NCBI GenBank assembly: GCA_002307145.1 | Contig: DBTR01000077.1 | Coordinates: 2,764-47,739 of the forward strand | From: Rhodospirillum sp. UBA1311 | GTDB taxonomy: Bacteria > Pseudomonadota > Alphaproteobacteria > Rhodospirillales > Rhodospirillaceae | DNA length: 44,976 nt | Direction of reading: 5' to 3' | Shown: piece by piece, positions 31,949 to 40,442 of the stretch | How positions within the stretch are numbered: the first letter of the stretch is position 1 | Layout of the letters: every line of letters starts with the position of its first letter | Translations under genes and position numbers: made by a program | Notes under the pieces: generated by a model | Databases searched by the model: none | Told to the model about the DNA's origin: nothing | The model's input: only the letters and a program-made list of their open reading frames with translations

Positions 31949-33337
31949 TCAGATGATCCGGAACGATTCCGCCAGGGTGCAGCGCCGCTGGCGGGTAAAG
32001 GTCCTGGCCGAGGTCAGGCCTTCGCCGGTCGGACCGGCGATGGTGAACGAGGTGTGTCCCTCGCCGCCCAGGCCGATGCCGGCGTAGCACGGCGCGTTCT
32101 TGACGAAGATCGTGGTCTGCACCGCGCGGGCGAAGGCGGTGAGATTGTCGATATTGGTGGAGTGCATGATCGCTGTGTGGCGGTTGCCCTTCTCCACCTT
32201 GACGCCGAAGGCGATGCCTTCCTTGACGTTCTTCACCCGCACGATCGGCAGCACCGGCATCATCTGTTCCAGCCAGACCAGCGGATGGTCGGCCTCGGCC
32301 CGGAAGATCGCGAGGCGGCAGGCATCGTTCACGGTGATTCCGGCGTCCTTCAGGATCACCTGGACGTTGCGGCCGATGTAGCTGCCGTTGATGTGGCCGT
32401 CGACGACGACGAGCTTGGTCACCCGCTCGGCTTCCTCGGGCGAGAGCAGGTAGACCTTGCCGGTTTCCTGCATGAACTTGATCAGCGCGTCCTCGACCTC
32501 CTGCACCACGATCACTTCCTTTTCGCAGATGCAGAAGATGTTGTTGTTGACCGAAGCGCCGTTGGTGATCGCCTCCGCCGCACGGCGGATGTTGGCGGTT
32601 TCGTCGACGAGGCAGGGCGGATTGCCCGCACCCGCGCCGATCGCCTTTTTCCCCGAGCGCAGCACCACGTCGACCACGCCCTTGCCGCCGGTGGCGACCA
32701 GCATGTTGACCTTCGGATGCGCGACCAGCGCGTTGGCGGTGTCGAGGTTGGGCTCGAAGGCCATGCCGATCAGGCCCGCCGGACCGCCCGCCTCGACGAT
32801 CGCGCCGTGCAGCAGGCGGATCATCTCGCGGCTGGTTTCCTTGGCCGAGGGGTGGCAGTTGAACACCACCGCGTTGCCCGCCGCGACCATGCCGATGGTG
32901 TTGTTGATGAAGGTGCCGGTAGGGTTGGTGATCGGGGTGAGCGCGCCGATCACGCCGACCGGGGCGTATTCCAGCAGCATCAGGCCGTGGTCGCCGGAGA
33001 GCGCCACCGGGCGGATGTCCTCGATGCCGGGGGTCTTCTCGACGCAGAGGATGTTCTCGCGGATTTTGTCCTCGACCCGGCCGAGGTGGGTTTCCTCCAC
33101 CGCCATCGCCGCCACCCGCTTGTTCGCCTCAAGCACCCGGCAGCGGATGTTGGCGATGATCTCGCCGCGCTTTTCGAGGGAAAGTTCCAGCAACTGGCGC
33201 TGCGCGACGATCGCCGCCTCCACCGCCGCGTCGACGGTCGGATAGAGCCCGTCTCCCTGGGGCGTGGACGGCGCGATGCTCATCTGTTCAAGGATCTTGC
33301 GCACCAGGTCGGCAACTTGCGTTTCGCTCGTCTGCAT
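31949..33337 (-). CDS. pduP: CoA-acylating propionaldehyde dehydrogenase
   Basis: A 462-residue aldehyde dehydrogenase with active-site Cys 269 in NNNIFCICEKEV and the PduP/EutE motifs LLEYAPVGVIGALTPITNPT and VATGGKGVVDVVLRSGKKAI. It converts propionaldehyde, or 3-hydroxypropionaldehyde, to the acyl-CoA with NAD. The first 19 residues (QVADLVRKILEQM) form an amphipathic helix like the PduP encapsulation peptide, followed by a Pro/Gly linker, so the enzyme should be shell-lumenal. It has a GGAG ribosome site and follows the PduO-like gene by 75 bases. Confidence 0.95.
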   Translation of the reverse strand: MQTSETQVADLVRKILEQMSIAPSTPQGDGLYPTVDAAVEAAIVAQRQLLELSLEKRGEIIANIRCRVLEANKRVAAMAVEETHLGRVEDKIRENILCVEKTPGIEDIRPVALSGDHGLMLLEYAPVGVIGALTPITNPTGTFINNTIGMVAAGNAVVFNCHPSAKETSREMIRLLHGAIVEAGGPAGLIGMAFEPNLDTANALVAHPKVNMLVATGGKGVVDVVLRSGKKAIGAGAGNPPCLVDETANIRRAAEAITNGASVNNNIFCICEKEVIVVQEVEDALIKFMQETGKVYLLSPEEAERVTKLVVVDGHINGSYIGRNVQVILKDAGITVNDACRLAIFRAEADHPLVWLEQMMPVLPIVRVKNVKEGIAFGVKVEKGNRHTAIMHSTNIDNLTAFARAVQTTIFVKNAPCYAGIGLGGEGHTSFTIAGPTGEGLTSARTFTRQRRCTLAESFRII

Positions 33338-33412
33338 CTCACCACTCCATCGTTGTCGCGATCATCTTGCGACGTCCACGGTTTCAGGGTCGCGCTCGCG
33401 CGCGGCCGCGCT

Positions 33413-33997
33413 TCAACTCAGCGCCAGGGCGACGCCGCCGATCGCGGCGGCCGCATCCCCGGCTGAGGCATTCTCCAGTTCCGGCAAGGCGCGGCGCAGC
33501 GCCGCCACCACCTCGGCCAACGCCTGGGGAGGCAGGGTTTCGCCCAGCCACAGCCCGGGCATCCGCTTCGCCCATTCCGCCATCGCGGCGAGCTGGTGCA
33601 ACGCGGCCTTCGCCACCGCCATGTCCTGCTCGACGCTGCCGCCCGAGACTCCGATGCCGCCGACCACCCGGTCGTCGAGGCAGAGCGGGAAGCCGCCGCC
33701 GAACAGCACGATCCGGCCACCATGGCCATTGCCGATGCCGTAGAGCGCCGCGCCCGGCTGCGCGACCCGGCCGAGTTCGTCGGTCGGCATGCGAATCACC
33801 GCGGCGGTGTAGGCCTTGTTCATCGCGATATCGGTGGAGATCGGCAGGGTGCCGTCCTGGCGCGCGAACCATTGTGCGCCGCCCTCGGCATCCACCACCG
33901 CCACCGCCATCGGCACGCCGAGCTTGAGCGCCGCCGCACGCGCGGTGGCGACGAGGATTTCGGCGACCATGTCGGGGAGCGCAAACCGTGGCCTCAT
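33413..33997 (-). CDS. PduO C-terminal domain protein (GlcG/HbpS family), stand-alone
   Basis: A 194-residue protein consisting only of the DUF336/GlcG fold found at the C-terminus of PduO: AAALKLGVPMAVAVVDAEGG, MNKAYTAAVIRMPTDELG and VVGGIGVSGGSVEQDMAVAKAAL. There is no N-terminal adenosyltransferase domain, so it cannot adenosylate cobalamin. In Salmonella PduO this domain binds heme; the role is otherwise open. A further C-terminal 50 residues are helical. It sits between pduN and pduP, where pduO belongs. Its GGGAGG ribosome site lies in a predicted hairpin (34005-34051). Confidence 0.85.
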   Translation of the reverse strand: MRPRFALPDMVAEILVATARAAALKLGVPMAVAVVDAEGGAQWFARQDGTLPISTDIAMNKAYTAAVIRMPTDELGRVAQPGAALYGIGNGHGGRIVLFGGGFPLCLDDRVVGGIGVSGGSVEQDMAVAKAALHQLAAMAEWAKRMPGLWLGETLPPQALAEVVAALRRALPELENASAGDAAAAIGGVALALS

Positions 33998-34004
33998 GGC
34001 CGGA

Positions 34005-34051
34005 CCTCCCTCGCCGTGCCCGAACCGGCGCTATCGGGCGCGCGGAGGGAG
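34005..34051 (-). promoter_or_regulatory. Hairpin masking the ribosome site of the PduO-like gene
   Basis: In minus-strand RNA CTCCCTC (34051-34045) pairs with GAGGGAG (34012-34006), which contains the ribosome site of the PduO-like gene, and an inner stem GCCCGA/TCGGGC extends it. Translation could be held low or made dependent on unfolding. It lies in a 168-base gap after pduN that has no other content seen. Confidence 0.45.
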
Positions 34052-34165
34052 AGGATGACGCCGCCCGGCAGGCCGTGAACCGGGGCAACGTCACCGTTCT
34101 TCCGCTCCGCGCGTCCGATCTCGTCGTCTCTGAGCCTGAACATGCCGAACACCGTCCGCTTCCCT

Positions 34166-34438
34166 TCAGAGTTCCACGTCGAACTGGTCGATGATGCCGA
34201 TGATCGTCGCATCGACCGGGGAGTTTTCCCTGTCGACCGCGAGCCGCGCAGCCGAACCCTGCACCACCAGCACCTGCTCGCCGACACCCGCGCCGACCGC
34301 GTCGACGGCGACGAAGGGCGCACCCTCGGCCTTGCCCGAGCCGGGGGCGAGCGGCTGCACGATCTGGATCTTGCTGCCGACGAGGCGCTCGTGCTTGCGC
34401 GAAGCCACCACCGTTCCGATCACCTGTCCGATTATCAT
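34166..34438 (-). CDS. pduN: Microcompartment pentameric vertex protein
   Basis: A 90-residue EutN/CcmL-family protein starting with the hallmark MIIGQVIGTVVASRKHERL and containing LVGSKIQIVQPL, VAVDAVGAGVGEQVLVVQGSAAR and VDATIIGIID. Such proteins form pentamers that cap the vertices of the shell. Full length. It lies 22 bases downstream of the flavoprotein-like gene and in the canonical pduN position. Confidence 0.94.
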   Translation of the reverse strand: MIIGQVIGTVVASRKHERLVGSKIQIVQPLAPGSGKAEGAPFVAVDAVGAGVGEQVLVVQGSAARLAVDRENSPVDATIIGIIDQFDVEL

Positions 34439-34460
34439 CGCGCCCTCGCTCCCTGTTCGT

Positions 34461-35276
34461 TCATTGGGTTGCCCGCACGATCCGCACGCCGTGACGCTGA
34501 GCGGTTTCCAGCGCCAGCGGCGTCACCAACGCCGCCGCCGCGCAAACCAGATCCGCGCCACGGCGGCTGGCCTCCATCACATCGCCGCCCGAAATCACCC
34601 GCTTGGGGGTTGCGAGCGCCGTGCGCGGCGCGGAAGCGGAGGCCATCGTCGTGCCGGTCGTCGTCGTGGCGGGTCCGGATTCGGGCAGCAGCGCCGCGAC
34701 CTGGGCGGCAAAGCCGTCGAGCCCGACCACCGTCGCGCCATAGCTCGCCACGGTCTGGAAACGGTCCGCGACCGCGCGCCGCAAGGCCGGATTGGCACTG
34801 CCGAAGCCGAGCGCCACCCGTCCGGCGGTCTGGCTCGCGCCGTCCCGCGCCAACACCAGCGGCTTGCCGGAGAACAGCGCGTGGAAGATGAGATTGCTCG
34901 CCTGGGTATCGGCGATCAGCGCCGCGAGCTTCGACAGCGCGGTGACGCTCAACAGCGGCACCGCGACGCCGCGCGCCTCGGCGAGAACCTTGAACCAGCT
35001 CCAATCGGGCAGGATCTCCCAGTGCGGAAAGCCGTCGAGACCGTCCTTGACCGCCTGTCCGACGAGATGTTCGGCCATTTCCGAGCAGACCAGGCGAACG
35101 TGGAAGCCCTTGAAGATCAGTCCCTGGATTTCAGCGATCGCGGCATCGAGGCCGACGGTCGCGCCGGTGAGCACGACGACGAGCGAACCGCGCGAGCCGT
35201 CCGCGCCCAAGCGCGGCGCGAGGCGCTTCAGCACTTCCGTGACCAGCCGATCGAGTTCGCCGCGATCCATGGTCAT
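34461..35276 (-). CDS. Microcompartment flavoprotein-like protein in the PduM position
   Basis: A 271-residue protein. The N-terminus (DRGELDRLVTEVLKRL) is an amphipathic helix like that of PduM and of cargo proteins. Residues about 30-165 resemble the flavoprotein (flavin decarboxylase-like) fold: LVVVLTGATVGLDAAIAEIQ, FHVRLVCSEMAE, VPLLSVTALSKLAALIADTQ, NLIFHALFSGKPLVLARDGA. The tail (KRVISGGDVMEASRRGADLV, then VTPLALETAQRHGVRIV) is the C-terminal motif shared by PduM and several BMC proteins. Its ATG overlaps the stop of the EutJ-like gene as ATGA. Probably a structural or flavin-related lumen protein; flavin binding is unproven. Confidence 0.7.
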   Translation of the reverse strand: MTMDRGELDRLVTEVLKRLAPRLGADGSRGSLVVVLTGATVGLDAAIAEIQGLIFKGFHVRLVCSEMAEHLVGQAVKDGLDGFPHWEILPDWSWFKVLAEARGVAVPLLSVTALSKLAALIADTQASNLIFHALFSGKPLVLARDGASQTAGRVALGFGSANPALRRAVADRFQTVASYGATVVGLDGFAAQVAALLPESGPATTTTGTTMASASAPRTALATPKRVISGGDVMEASRRGADLVCAAAALVTPLALETAQRHGVRIVRATQ

Positions 35277-36235
35277 TTCCCCTTCGCCGGTTTGACGTTG
35301 GCCCTGGCGTCCCGCGCGCAACGAATGCCGATGCCAAGCGGCGTGACCAGGAGCGGATGGCTCGGCAACGCGACCACGAGGCCGGTTTCCTCCTCCATCA
35401 CGCCGACCGCGCCGGGAAACGCGCTGGTGCCGCCGACGAGGTAAAGGGTCTCCACCGGATGATCGCGGAGGTGCTGGCGCACGATCGACGCCATCTTCTG
35501 GAACACCGGACGGACCAGCGGGAACACCTCGGCCTGCCGTGCCGGATCGGTCTTGATCCGCTCGGCCTCCTCGACGGAAATCTTGAAGTTGCCCGCCAGC
35601 ACCAGGTCGAGGTGGGTGCCGCCGGTGGCCTCGTCGGCGGTGTAGATCACCTCGCCGCCCTTCAGCACCGAGATTCCGGTGGTGCCGCCGCCGATGTCGA
35701 CCACCGCGCCATCGGTGATTTCCAGCACCTCCGCCGCCGCGCTCGGCTCGTCCATCAGGCCGGTGACGTGCAATCCGGCGGCTTCCAGTACGTTGGCAAA
35801 GGCGCGGGCGTTGCGTCCGGCGGTGCCGGGCGGATAGCACACCATCGCATCGTCGATCGCGTACCCGGCGCGGCGGATGGTCTCGACCTGGGCGCGGAGG
35901 AGATTGATCGCGCCGATATAGTCGAATACCAGCCCGTCGCGGATGCTGGACCGGCTGCGGGTGAGCGCACCCGCGACCGGCGCACCGTCCGCGTCCACCA
36001 CCGAGGTGACGATGTACGCAGTACCGAGGTCGACGCCCGCGAACAGCGGGCCCTTGGGCGGCGGAATCGTCAGACCGAGGGCGGCCTCGAAGTCCTTGAG
36101 CCTGCGATTGGCGGACGGATGAATCTTCACGGCATCCTCATCGTCAGAGGGCCGCGCGGACACCGCCGCCAGCGTCCCCCGGGGTGGGCGCTCCAGCGTC
36201 TGCGACGCATCGTGCAGTGCCACGCGCGTATCCAT
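35273..36235 (-). CDS. eutJ: EutJ-like ASKHA ATPase
   Basis: A 320-residue protein of the EutJ family with actin/Hsp70 motifs: VDLGTAYIVTSVVDADG, GLMDEPSAAAEVL, VVDIGGGTTGISVLKGGEV, ATGGTHLDLVLAG and VGGTSAFPGAVG. In ethanolamine operons EutJ is a predicted chaperone or reactivation factor; its precise function is not settled. The first 40 residues before the fold are extra. It lies between the tandem-BMC gene (four bases) and the flavoprotein-like gene (ATGA overlap), an unusual place in a propanediol-type operon where pduL would be expected nearby. PduG provides a second ASKHA protein in the same operon. Confidence 0.87.
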   Translation of the reverse strand: MDTRVALHDASQTLERPPRGTLAAVSARPSDDEDAVKIHPSANRRLKDFEAALGLTIPPPKGPLFAGVDLGTAYIVTSVVDADGAPVAGALTRSRSSIRDGLVFDYIGAINLLRAQVETIRRAGYAIDDAMVCYPPGTAGRNARAFANVLEAAGLHVTGLMDEPSAAAEVLEITDGAVVDIGGGTTGISVLKGGEVIYTADEATGGTHLDLVLAGNFKISVEEAERIKTDPARQAEVFPLVRPVFQKMASIVRQHLRDHPVETLYLVGGTSAFPGAVGVMEEETGLVVALPSHPLLVTPLGIGIRCARDARANVKPAKGK

Positions 36236-36239
36236 CGGC

Positions 36240-36857
36240 TCACTTCTCCCGGCCGATCACCGCGCGGATCGCCGCCTCGGCGGCACCGGCGGCGCGTTCG
36301 ACGTCGGATTCCTTGCCCGACAGGTACAAGCGCCCGACCGCGCCGAACAAGCGCACGTCGACCAGGGTGATGCGGGCGTTCTTCTCGGCTTCGTTGGCGG
36401 CGAGCGAAATGTAGACGGCGGGCTCGACCTCCATGATGTACATGTCCTGCCCCGCGATCAGGAGCGAGGCGAGGCGGCTGACGTTGACCACCTGGGCGTG
36501 GTAGTCGTTGACCTTGTGGATGATCTCGGAGGCCAGCACCTTCGGCTTGATCCGGTCGTTTTCCTCGCAACCCAAGGTCTTCATCACCGCCCCGGCGGCA
36601 TGCTTGACGTCGGCCTGGTTCTTCGAATGGAATTCGAGGATACCGAAGCTGCGCTCGACGACGAGCAGGCCCGGCTGCACGAACGCCGACTTCAGCGCCG
36701 CGTCGGCGACCTGGTTGATCATCAGGCCGGGCGCGATCTCGATGAACGCGGCGGCCATGCCGACGACCGGCAGGTAGCCGCGCATGTTGGTGCCCAGATA
36801 GGCGGCGAATTGCGGCTGAAGGCGGTCCACATACGCATAAGTCCGAAGCTCTGCCAC
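36240..36857 (-). CDS. Tandem BMC-domain shell protein (BMC-T)
   Basis: A 205-residue shell protein with two BMC-type domains: residues about 15-95 (AAAFIEIAPGLMINQVADAAL, LLVVERSFGILEFHSKNQAD) and about 120-200 (AQVVNVSRLASLLIAGQDMYIMEVEPAVYISLAANEAEK overall, and LVDVRLFGAVGRLYLSG). It differs from EutL and PduB, and matches an unnamed proteobacterial BMC-T type as far as I recall. Such trimers form large, possibly gated pores. GGAG lies before the ATG at 36857. It follows the tailed BMC gene by 86 bases. Confidence 0.78.
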   Translation of the reverse strand: MAELRTYAYVDRLQPQFAAYLGTNMRGYLPVVGMAAAFIEIAPGLMINQVADAALKSAFVQPGLLVVERSFGILEFHSKNQADVKHAAGAVMKTLGCEENDRIKPKVLASEIIHKVNDYHAQVVNVSRLASLLIAGQDMYIMEVEPAVYISLAANEAEKNARITLVDVRLFGAVGRLYLSGKESDVERAAGAAEAAIRAVIGREK

Positions 36858-36943
36858 GGCACTCTCCTTGAGTTCAGGTCAACGACGCGAGGGCGAGCCC
36901 TCAGTTCTGAGTTGCGCGGACACCGCCCGCGCGGGTGAAAATT

Positions 36944-37522
36944 TCAGCTCTTCTTGCCCCGGCGCGGGCGCGGCTTGGAGGGCGGCGCAGGGTTGCGCGG
37001 CGCGGCTTTCGGCATCGCGGGCTTCGCCATGGGTGGGAGTGCCGCCGGGGGCGCCTCCGGCTCTGCAAGCGGCGGCAAGACCGCTTGCGGCTCTGGTGTG
37101 GGGGGCACCTCCTCCGGGGTGGGAGTGGTCGGCGCCTCCGGCGGCGGGGGTTCGGGGGTCGGGTCCTGCGGTGCGGGCGCGGGCGTGGGCACCGGGACCG
37201 GCGCGGGTTCGGGCACGATCTCGGGCGCGGGCTGCGGCGTGGCGAAGATGCGGCGCTCCAGCATCGCCTTCAGCTGGTCGTTGGGGCGCGGGATGACGTG
37301 CACCGAAACCACCTTGCCGACCTTCTTCGCCGCCGCTTCCGCCGCGTTGACCGCGGCCTTGACCGCGCCGACGTCGCCGGAGAAGCCGACGGTGATCAGG
37401 CCCGCCCTGGCGCTTACCGTGCCCAACACGTCGACGTTGGCGGCCTTCGCGCCGGCGTCGGCCGCTTCGATCGCGGCGGTCAACCCCCAGGTTTCAATCA
37501 GTCCGAGGCTGCGGGTTTCCAT
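36944..37522 (-). CDS. BMC-H shell protein with long Pro-rich basic tail
   Basis: A 192-residue protein. Residues 1-88 are a single BMC domain (SLGLIETWGLTAAIEAADAG, VVSVHVIPRPNDQLKAML), closely like PduA/PduJ, with SARAG at the pore instead of KIGAG. Residues 91-192 are an unstructured tail dominated by Pro, Ala and Glu, ending in a basic stretch (SKPRPRRGKKS). The place in the operon is that of pduJ/pduK; PduK has an iron-sulfur C-terminal extension, but this tail has no cysteine. It may bind enzymes, the nucleoid or polar factors. The start overlaps the pduH stop as TGATG. Confidence 0.87.
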   Translation of the reverse strand: METRSLGLIETWGLTAAIEAADAGAKAANVDVLGTVSARAGLITVGFSGDVGAVKAAVNAAEAAAKKVGKVVSVHVIPRPNDQLKAMLERRIFATPQPAPEIVPEPAPVPVPTPAPAPQDPTPEPPPPEAPTTPTPEEVPPTPEPQAVLPPLAEPEAPPAALPPMAKPAMPKAAPRNPAPPSKPRPRRGKKS

Positions 37523-38025
37523 CAGTTCCTCTCCTGCGATTTCGCCAGTTTTTCCAGGATCATGTCGGCGAGTTTTTGAATCAGTTCGGCTTCGTCGGAC
37601 TGGGCGGGCGCGGTCGCGCCGATCCAGCGCGGCGGCGGCGCTTTCGGCGCGCGGTCGTCATCGGCGAATTCGAGCGGATCGCCCTTCACCAGCCGCGCTG
37701 CGTTCTTGCCGAGGCGGGCGAGCGCGAGCGGCGTGAACTCGGCGCGGGTGAGCACGAACAACGGAGGGCGGCCGGAGAGATCGCGATGGGAGAGCGCGAT
37801 CTCCCCGGCTTCCCCGTCGAAGGCGATGCCCACGTTGAGTGCCGAAGCGTGGGCCGCCTGGTCCGCCAGCTCCGCCGCACCGCCGTGCGCGGCCTCGCCG
37901 ACTTCGGCGGGGATCTGCTCCTCCTCGATACCGCAGAGCACCGGCAACAACAGCGCGGCGTCGGCGCGGTAAGTCACCACCTGGATCGCCGGTCGTCTGT
38001 CGATGTTGGGAGAAAGCTCTGCCAT
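37522..38025 (-). CDS. pduH: Diol/glycerol dehydratase reactivase, small subunit
   Basis: A 167-residue protein with the DdrB/PduH fold: AIQVVTYRADAALLLPVLCGIEEEQIP, ALNVGIAFDGEAGEIALSHRDL, LFVLTRAEFTPLALARLGKNAARLVKG. It partners PduG to remove damaged cobalamin from the dehydratase with ATP. A C-terminal extension of about 45 residues ends in a helix (ELIQKLADMILEKL) reminiscent of an encapsulation peptide, here at the C-terminus. It starts at 38025, five bases after the pduG stop, and overlaps the next gene by one base. Confidence 0.92.
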   Translation of the reverse strand: MAELSPNIDRRPAIQVVTYRADAALLLPVLCGIEEEQIPAEVGEAAHGGAAELADQAAHASALNVGIAFDGEAGEIALSHRDLSGRPPLFVLTRAEFTPLALARLGKNAARLVKGDPLEFADDDRAPKAPPPRWIGATAPAQSDEAELIQKLADMILEKLAKSQERN

Positions 38026-38030
38026 GTCCT

Positions 38031-39860
38031 TCAGCCCTCGTAATGCTTGGCGTAGGCAAGAACCAAACCGGTCGCCACGGCGTTGCGCGGTCCCTCGGTG
38101 CCGCGCACGTTGGCCCGCCCGGTGACCACGCCGTACTCCATCAGCGCATCGGAAATCATCTTCGGGATCTCGAAGTCGAGACCCGAGCCCCCCACCAGGA
38201 CGACGAAGTGGATCATCCGGATGTTCTGCCCCGGCGAGACCAGCTTGAGCGCGCGGAGAGCATTGCGGACGAACACCTTGCGCTTCGCCTGCTGCCGCAC
38301 CGCAACGATCTTGCCGAGGAGCTCCTTGGTGTCGAGCGGCACCCAGTTGCCTGGCTGGAGCACGATGATCCGACCGAACAGGCGCGGGTCGAGGGGCTCC
38401 TGGAAAAATTCCACCGAGCCATTCTCGTGGCGCATGTGGAACAGGGATTCGACCTTGGCGAGCGGGTACTTCTTGACGCATTCGGCAAGTTCGAAGTCGT
38501 CGAGGCCAAGCTCGGTGTTGATCAGCATCGTCACCATGTCGCCCGCGCCCGCCTGGTGCGTGCTCTTGATCTCCAGTTGATCGTTGATCACCGAAGCGTC
38601 GGTGGAGCCGCCGCCGACATCGACGATCGCCATCGGCGCGCGGGTGCCGGGGGTGGTCATCGCGCCGCGGATCGCCATGTCCGCCTCGACGCCGCCGACG
38701 ATCGTCGGCACGCCGATCTCCTCTTCGAGCTTCCGTGCGAGGCGGAGCATCGGCAGCTTCTGCGTGCTGACCATCGCGGCGAGGCCGACGGCGTTGCCGA
38801 GCGCGTATTCGCCCGCGAGGCTGCCGAGAATCTGCTGCGGCTTGAAGGTGTCGACCGCGAGAATGTCCTGCACCTTGACCGCCGTCACCGGCTGGTCGGT
38901 GAGATCCGCCATCACCCGGCGCACCTGCTCGAACATCCCGCCGACGTTGGTGCCGGTTTCGGCCTGGACCTCTTCGAGGGGATAGACCTCGGCGACCCGA
39001 TCCATGATCGCGTCCGCGCCCTCGTCCACCGGCACCTCGACGCGGCGCTGGTGGCCGAGGAAGATGAGCTTGCCCGCCGGGATCCGGCGCTCCTCGATAT
39101 CCCCCTTCGGCGTCTTGATCACCACCGCGCTCCGCGTGCCCATCAAAGCACGGGCGACCGGCACGGTGCGCTTGGTTTCCTCCGGATCGAGGCCGAACAG
39201 GGTGGCGATGTCGTAGGGATTGGAGAGCCGCTCGATGGTCCGTCCGGGCGGCGCGACCTCAAGCGCGGCGGGCATGCCGAGCGGCACCCGGTCGATGAAT
39301 TTCACTTCGTCGACGATCGGGATCGGCCGCGTCAGACGGTTGTTGATGAGGACGCCGTCGTCCTTCTGCACGATCGCACCGACGACCTGGACGCCCCGCG
39401 CCGTAGCGGCGTTGATCTTGGCCGCCGCGCCTTCGAAGTCGCTGTCGCCCGACACCACGGCGATCAGGGTTTCGCTCCCCGCGCCCCGCGCGGCGAGGGC
39501 GTCGAGATGGATCGTCCGACCCTGCTCAAGACCCTGGCCGCCGGGCGTGGAGGGATTGTGCCCGATCATCGCGGATTCGGTGATCACGGTTTCCGTGATC
39601 GTCTCCATGGCGATGTCGCCGATGACCGGCGTGGCTTCGTTGAGAAGAATGACGTGCAGGTCCGAGCGGGGAATGCCGATCGGGCCGAGAGCACGGTCGA
39701 GGGCGTCGATGATGCCCATCGCGTTCCGCACCGTTCCCTTGATTCCGACCGTCGGCACCATGCCGCTCGCGAGAAACCGCACGTCGTCCTTGCCCGAGAT
39801 CGCCGCGATCGCGACCTCGGTCGTGTTATTCCCAACGTCCACACCAGCCACGTAGATCAT
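38031..39860 (-). CDS. pduG: Diol/glycerol dehydratase reactivase, large subunit
   Basis: A 609-residue ASKHA chaperone of the DdrA/DhaF/PduG type. Visible motifs: GVDVGNNTTEVA (6-17), GTVRNAMGIIDALDRAL, LSNPYDIATLFGLDPEET, GGVEADMAIRGAMTTPGT, IVDVGGGSTDASVINDQ and the terminal VVLVGGSGLDFEIPKMI. It uses ATP hydrolysis to release inactivated B12 from PduCDE. Full length. It lies between pduE (25 bases) and pduH (five bases). Start at 39860 with GGAAGG upstream. Confidence 0.96.
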   Translation of the reverse strand: MIYVAGVDVGNNTTEVAIAAISGKDDVRFLASGMVPTVGIKGTVRNAMGIIDALDRALGPIGIPRSDLHVILLNEATPVIGDIAMETITETVITESAMIGHNPSTPGGQGLEQGRTIHLDALAARGAGSETLIAVVSGDSDFEGAAAKINAATARGVQVVGAIVQKDDGVLINNRLTRPIPIVDEVKFIDRVPLGMPAALEVAPPGRTIERLSNPYDIATLFGLDPEETKRTVPVARALMGTRSAVVIKTPKGDIEERRIPAGKLIFLGHQRRVEVPVDEGADAIMDRVAEVYPLEEVQAETGTNVGGMFEQVRRVMADLTDQPVTAVKVQDILAVDTFKPQQILGSLAGEYALGNAVGLAAMVSTQKLPMLRLARKLEEEIGVPTIVGGVEADMAIRGAMTTPGTRAPMAIVDVGGGSTDASVINDQLEIKSTHQAGAGDMVTMLINTELGLDDFELAECVKKYPLAKVESLFHMRHENGSVEFFQEPLDPRLFGRIIVLQPGNWVPLDTKELLGKIVAVRQQAKRKVFVRNALRALKLVSPGQNIRMIHFVVLVGGSGLDFEIPKMISDALMEYGVVTGRANVRGTEGPRNAVATGLVLAYAKHYEG

Positions 39861-39885
39861 CGTCCGTCCTTCCCGATTTGCGAGG

Positions 39886-40428
39886 TTACTGACCTTTCAG
39901 TCGGCCCCGCTTGTCGTAGACTTCGGCCGCTTCGCGGACGAACTTCGCGCAGATCTTCGCGCTGTATTTGTTTTCGAGTTCCTCGGCGATCGCCATCATC
40001 TCCTGCTTGGTGGAGCGATACGGGCGGAGCGCCACGTAGATTTCGAGAACCCGTTCGTCCGGGATGCGGGTGAGTTCCGCAGCACGGCGAAGGTTGGTCG
40101 CAACGTGCGGCCGCCCACCGCTTTCCGCGATCTGCGCCTGGTATTCGAGGGTTTCAGGGCGGATCCGGACGTCGTCGAAGCCGAGCTTGCCCTCGACCAC
40201 CTTGTCGAGGGTGATCTCGTTGAACGCGAGCCCGGTGGCGGACTTCACCAGTTCCGGACGCATCTTGCTGAGCGGATAGTCCTTCTTGGCATCGAGCTTG
40301 CCCGCTGCCCCGTTCGACGGCGAATGCGCCGGCTCCGGGTTAGCGGAGGCCCCGCCGTTCAGGGTCGAGAGGACACGCTTGACGGCGGCCTCGATGACCT
40401 CGGGCGAGATATCGTTGATTTGAGCCAT
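39886..40428 (-). CDS. pduE: B12-dependent diol/glycerol dehydratase, small subunit
   Basis: A 180-residue gamma subunit: DYPLSKMRPELVKSATGL, ITLDKVVEGKLGFDDVRI, RRAAELTRIPDERVLEIYVALRPYRSTK and YSAKICAKFVREAAEVYDKRG are family signatures. The first 25 residues (ISPEVIEAAVKRVLSTLNGG) form an amphipathic helix and flexible linker, as in diol dehydratases packed in shells; free glycerol dehydratases (DhaB3) lack it. It follows pduD by 14 bases and has AGGAAT before the ATG. Confidence 0.95.
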   Translation of the reverse strand: MAQINDISPEVIEAAVKRVLSTLNGGASANPEPAHSPSNGAAGKLDAKKDYPLSKMRPELVKSATGLAFNEITLDKVVEGKLGFDDVRIRPETLEYQAQIAESGGRPHVATNLRRAAELTRIPDERVLEIYVALRPYRSTKQEMMAIAEELENKYSAKICAKFVREAAEVYDKRGRLKGQ

Positions 40429-40442
40429 TCGTCATTCCTCCG

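Noticed and set aside
32700..34100. A cobalamin adenosyltransferase domain attached to the PduO-like gene
   Set aside because: The gene begins at its own ribosome site and the upstream 168 bases contain no adenosyltransferase sequence; upstream of that is pduN.
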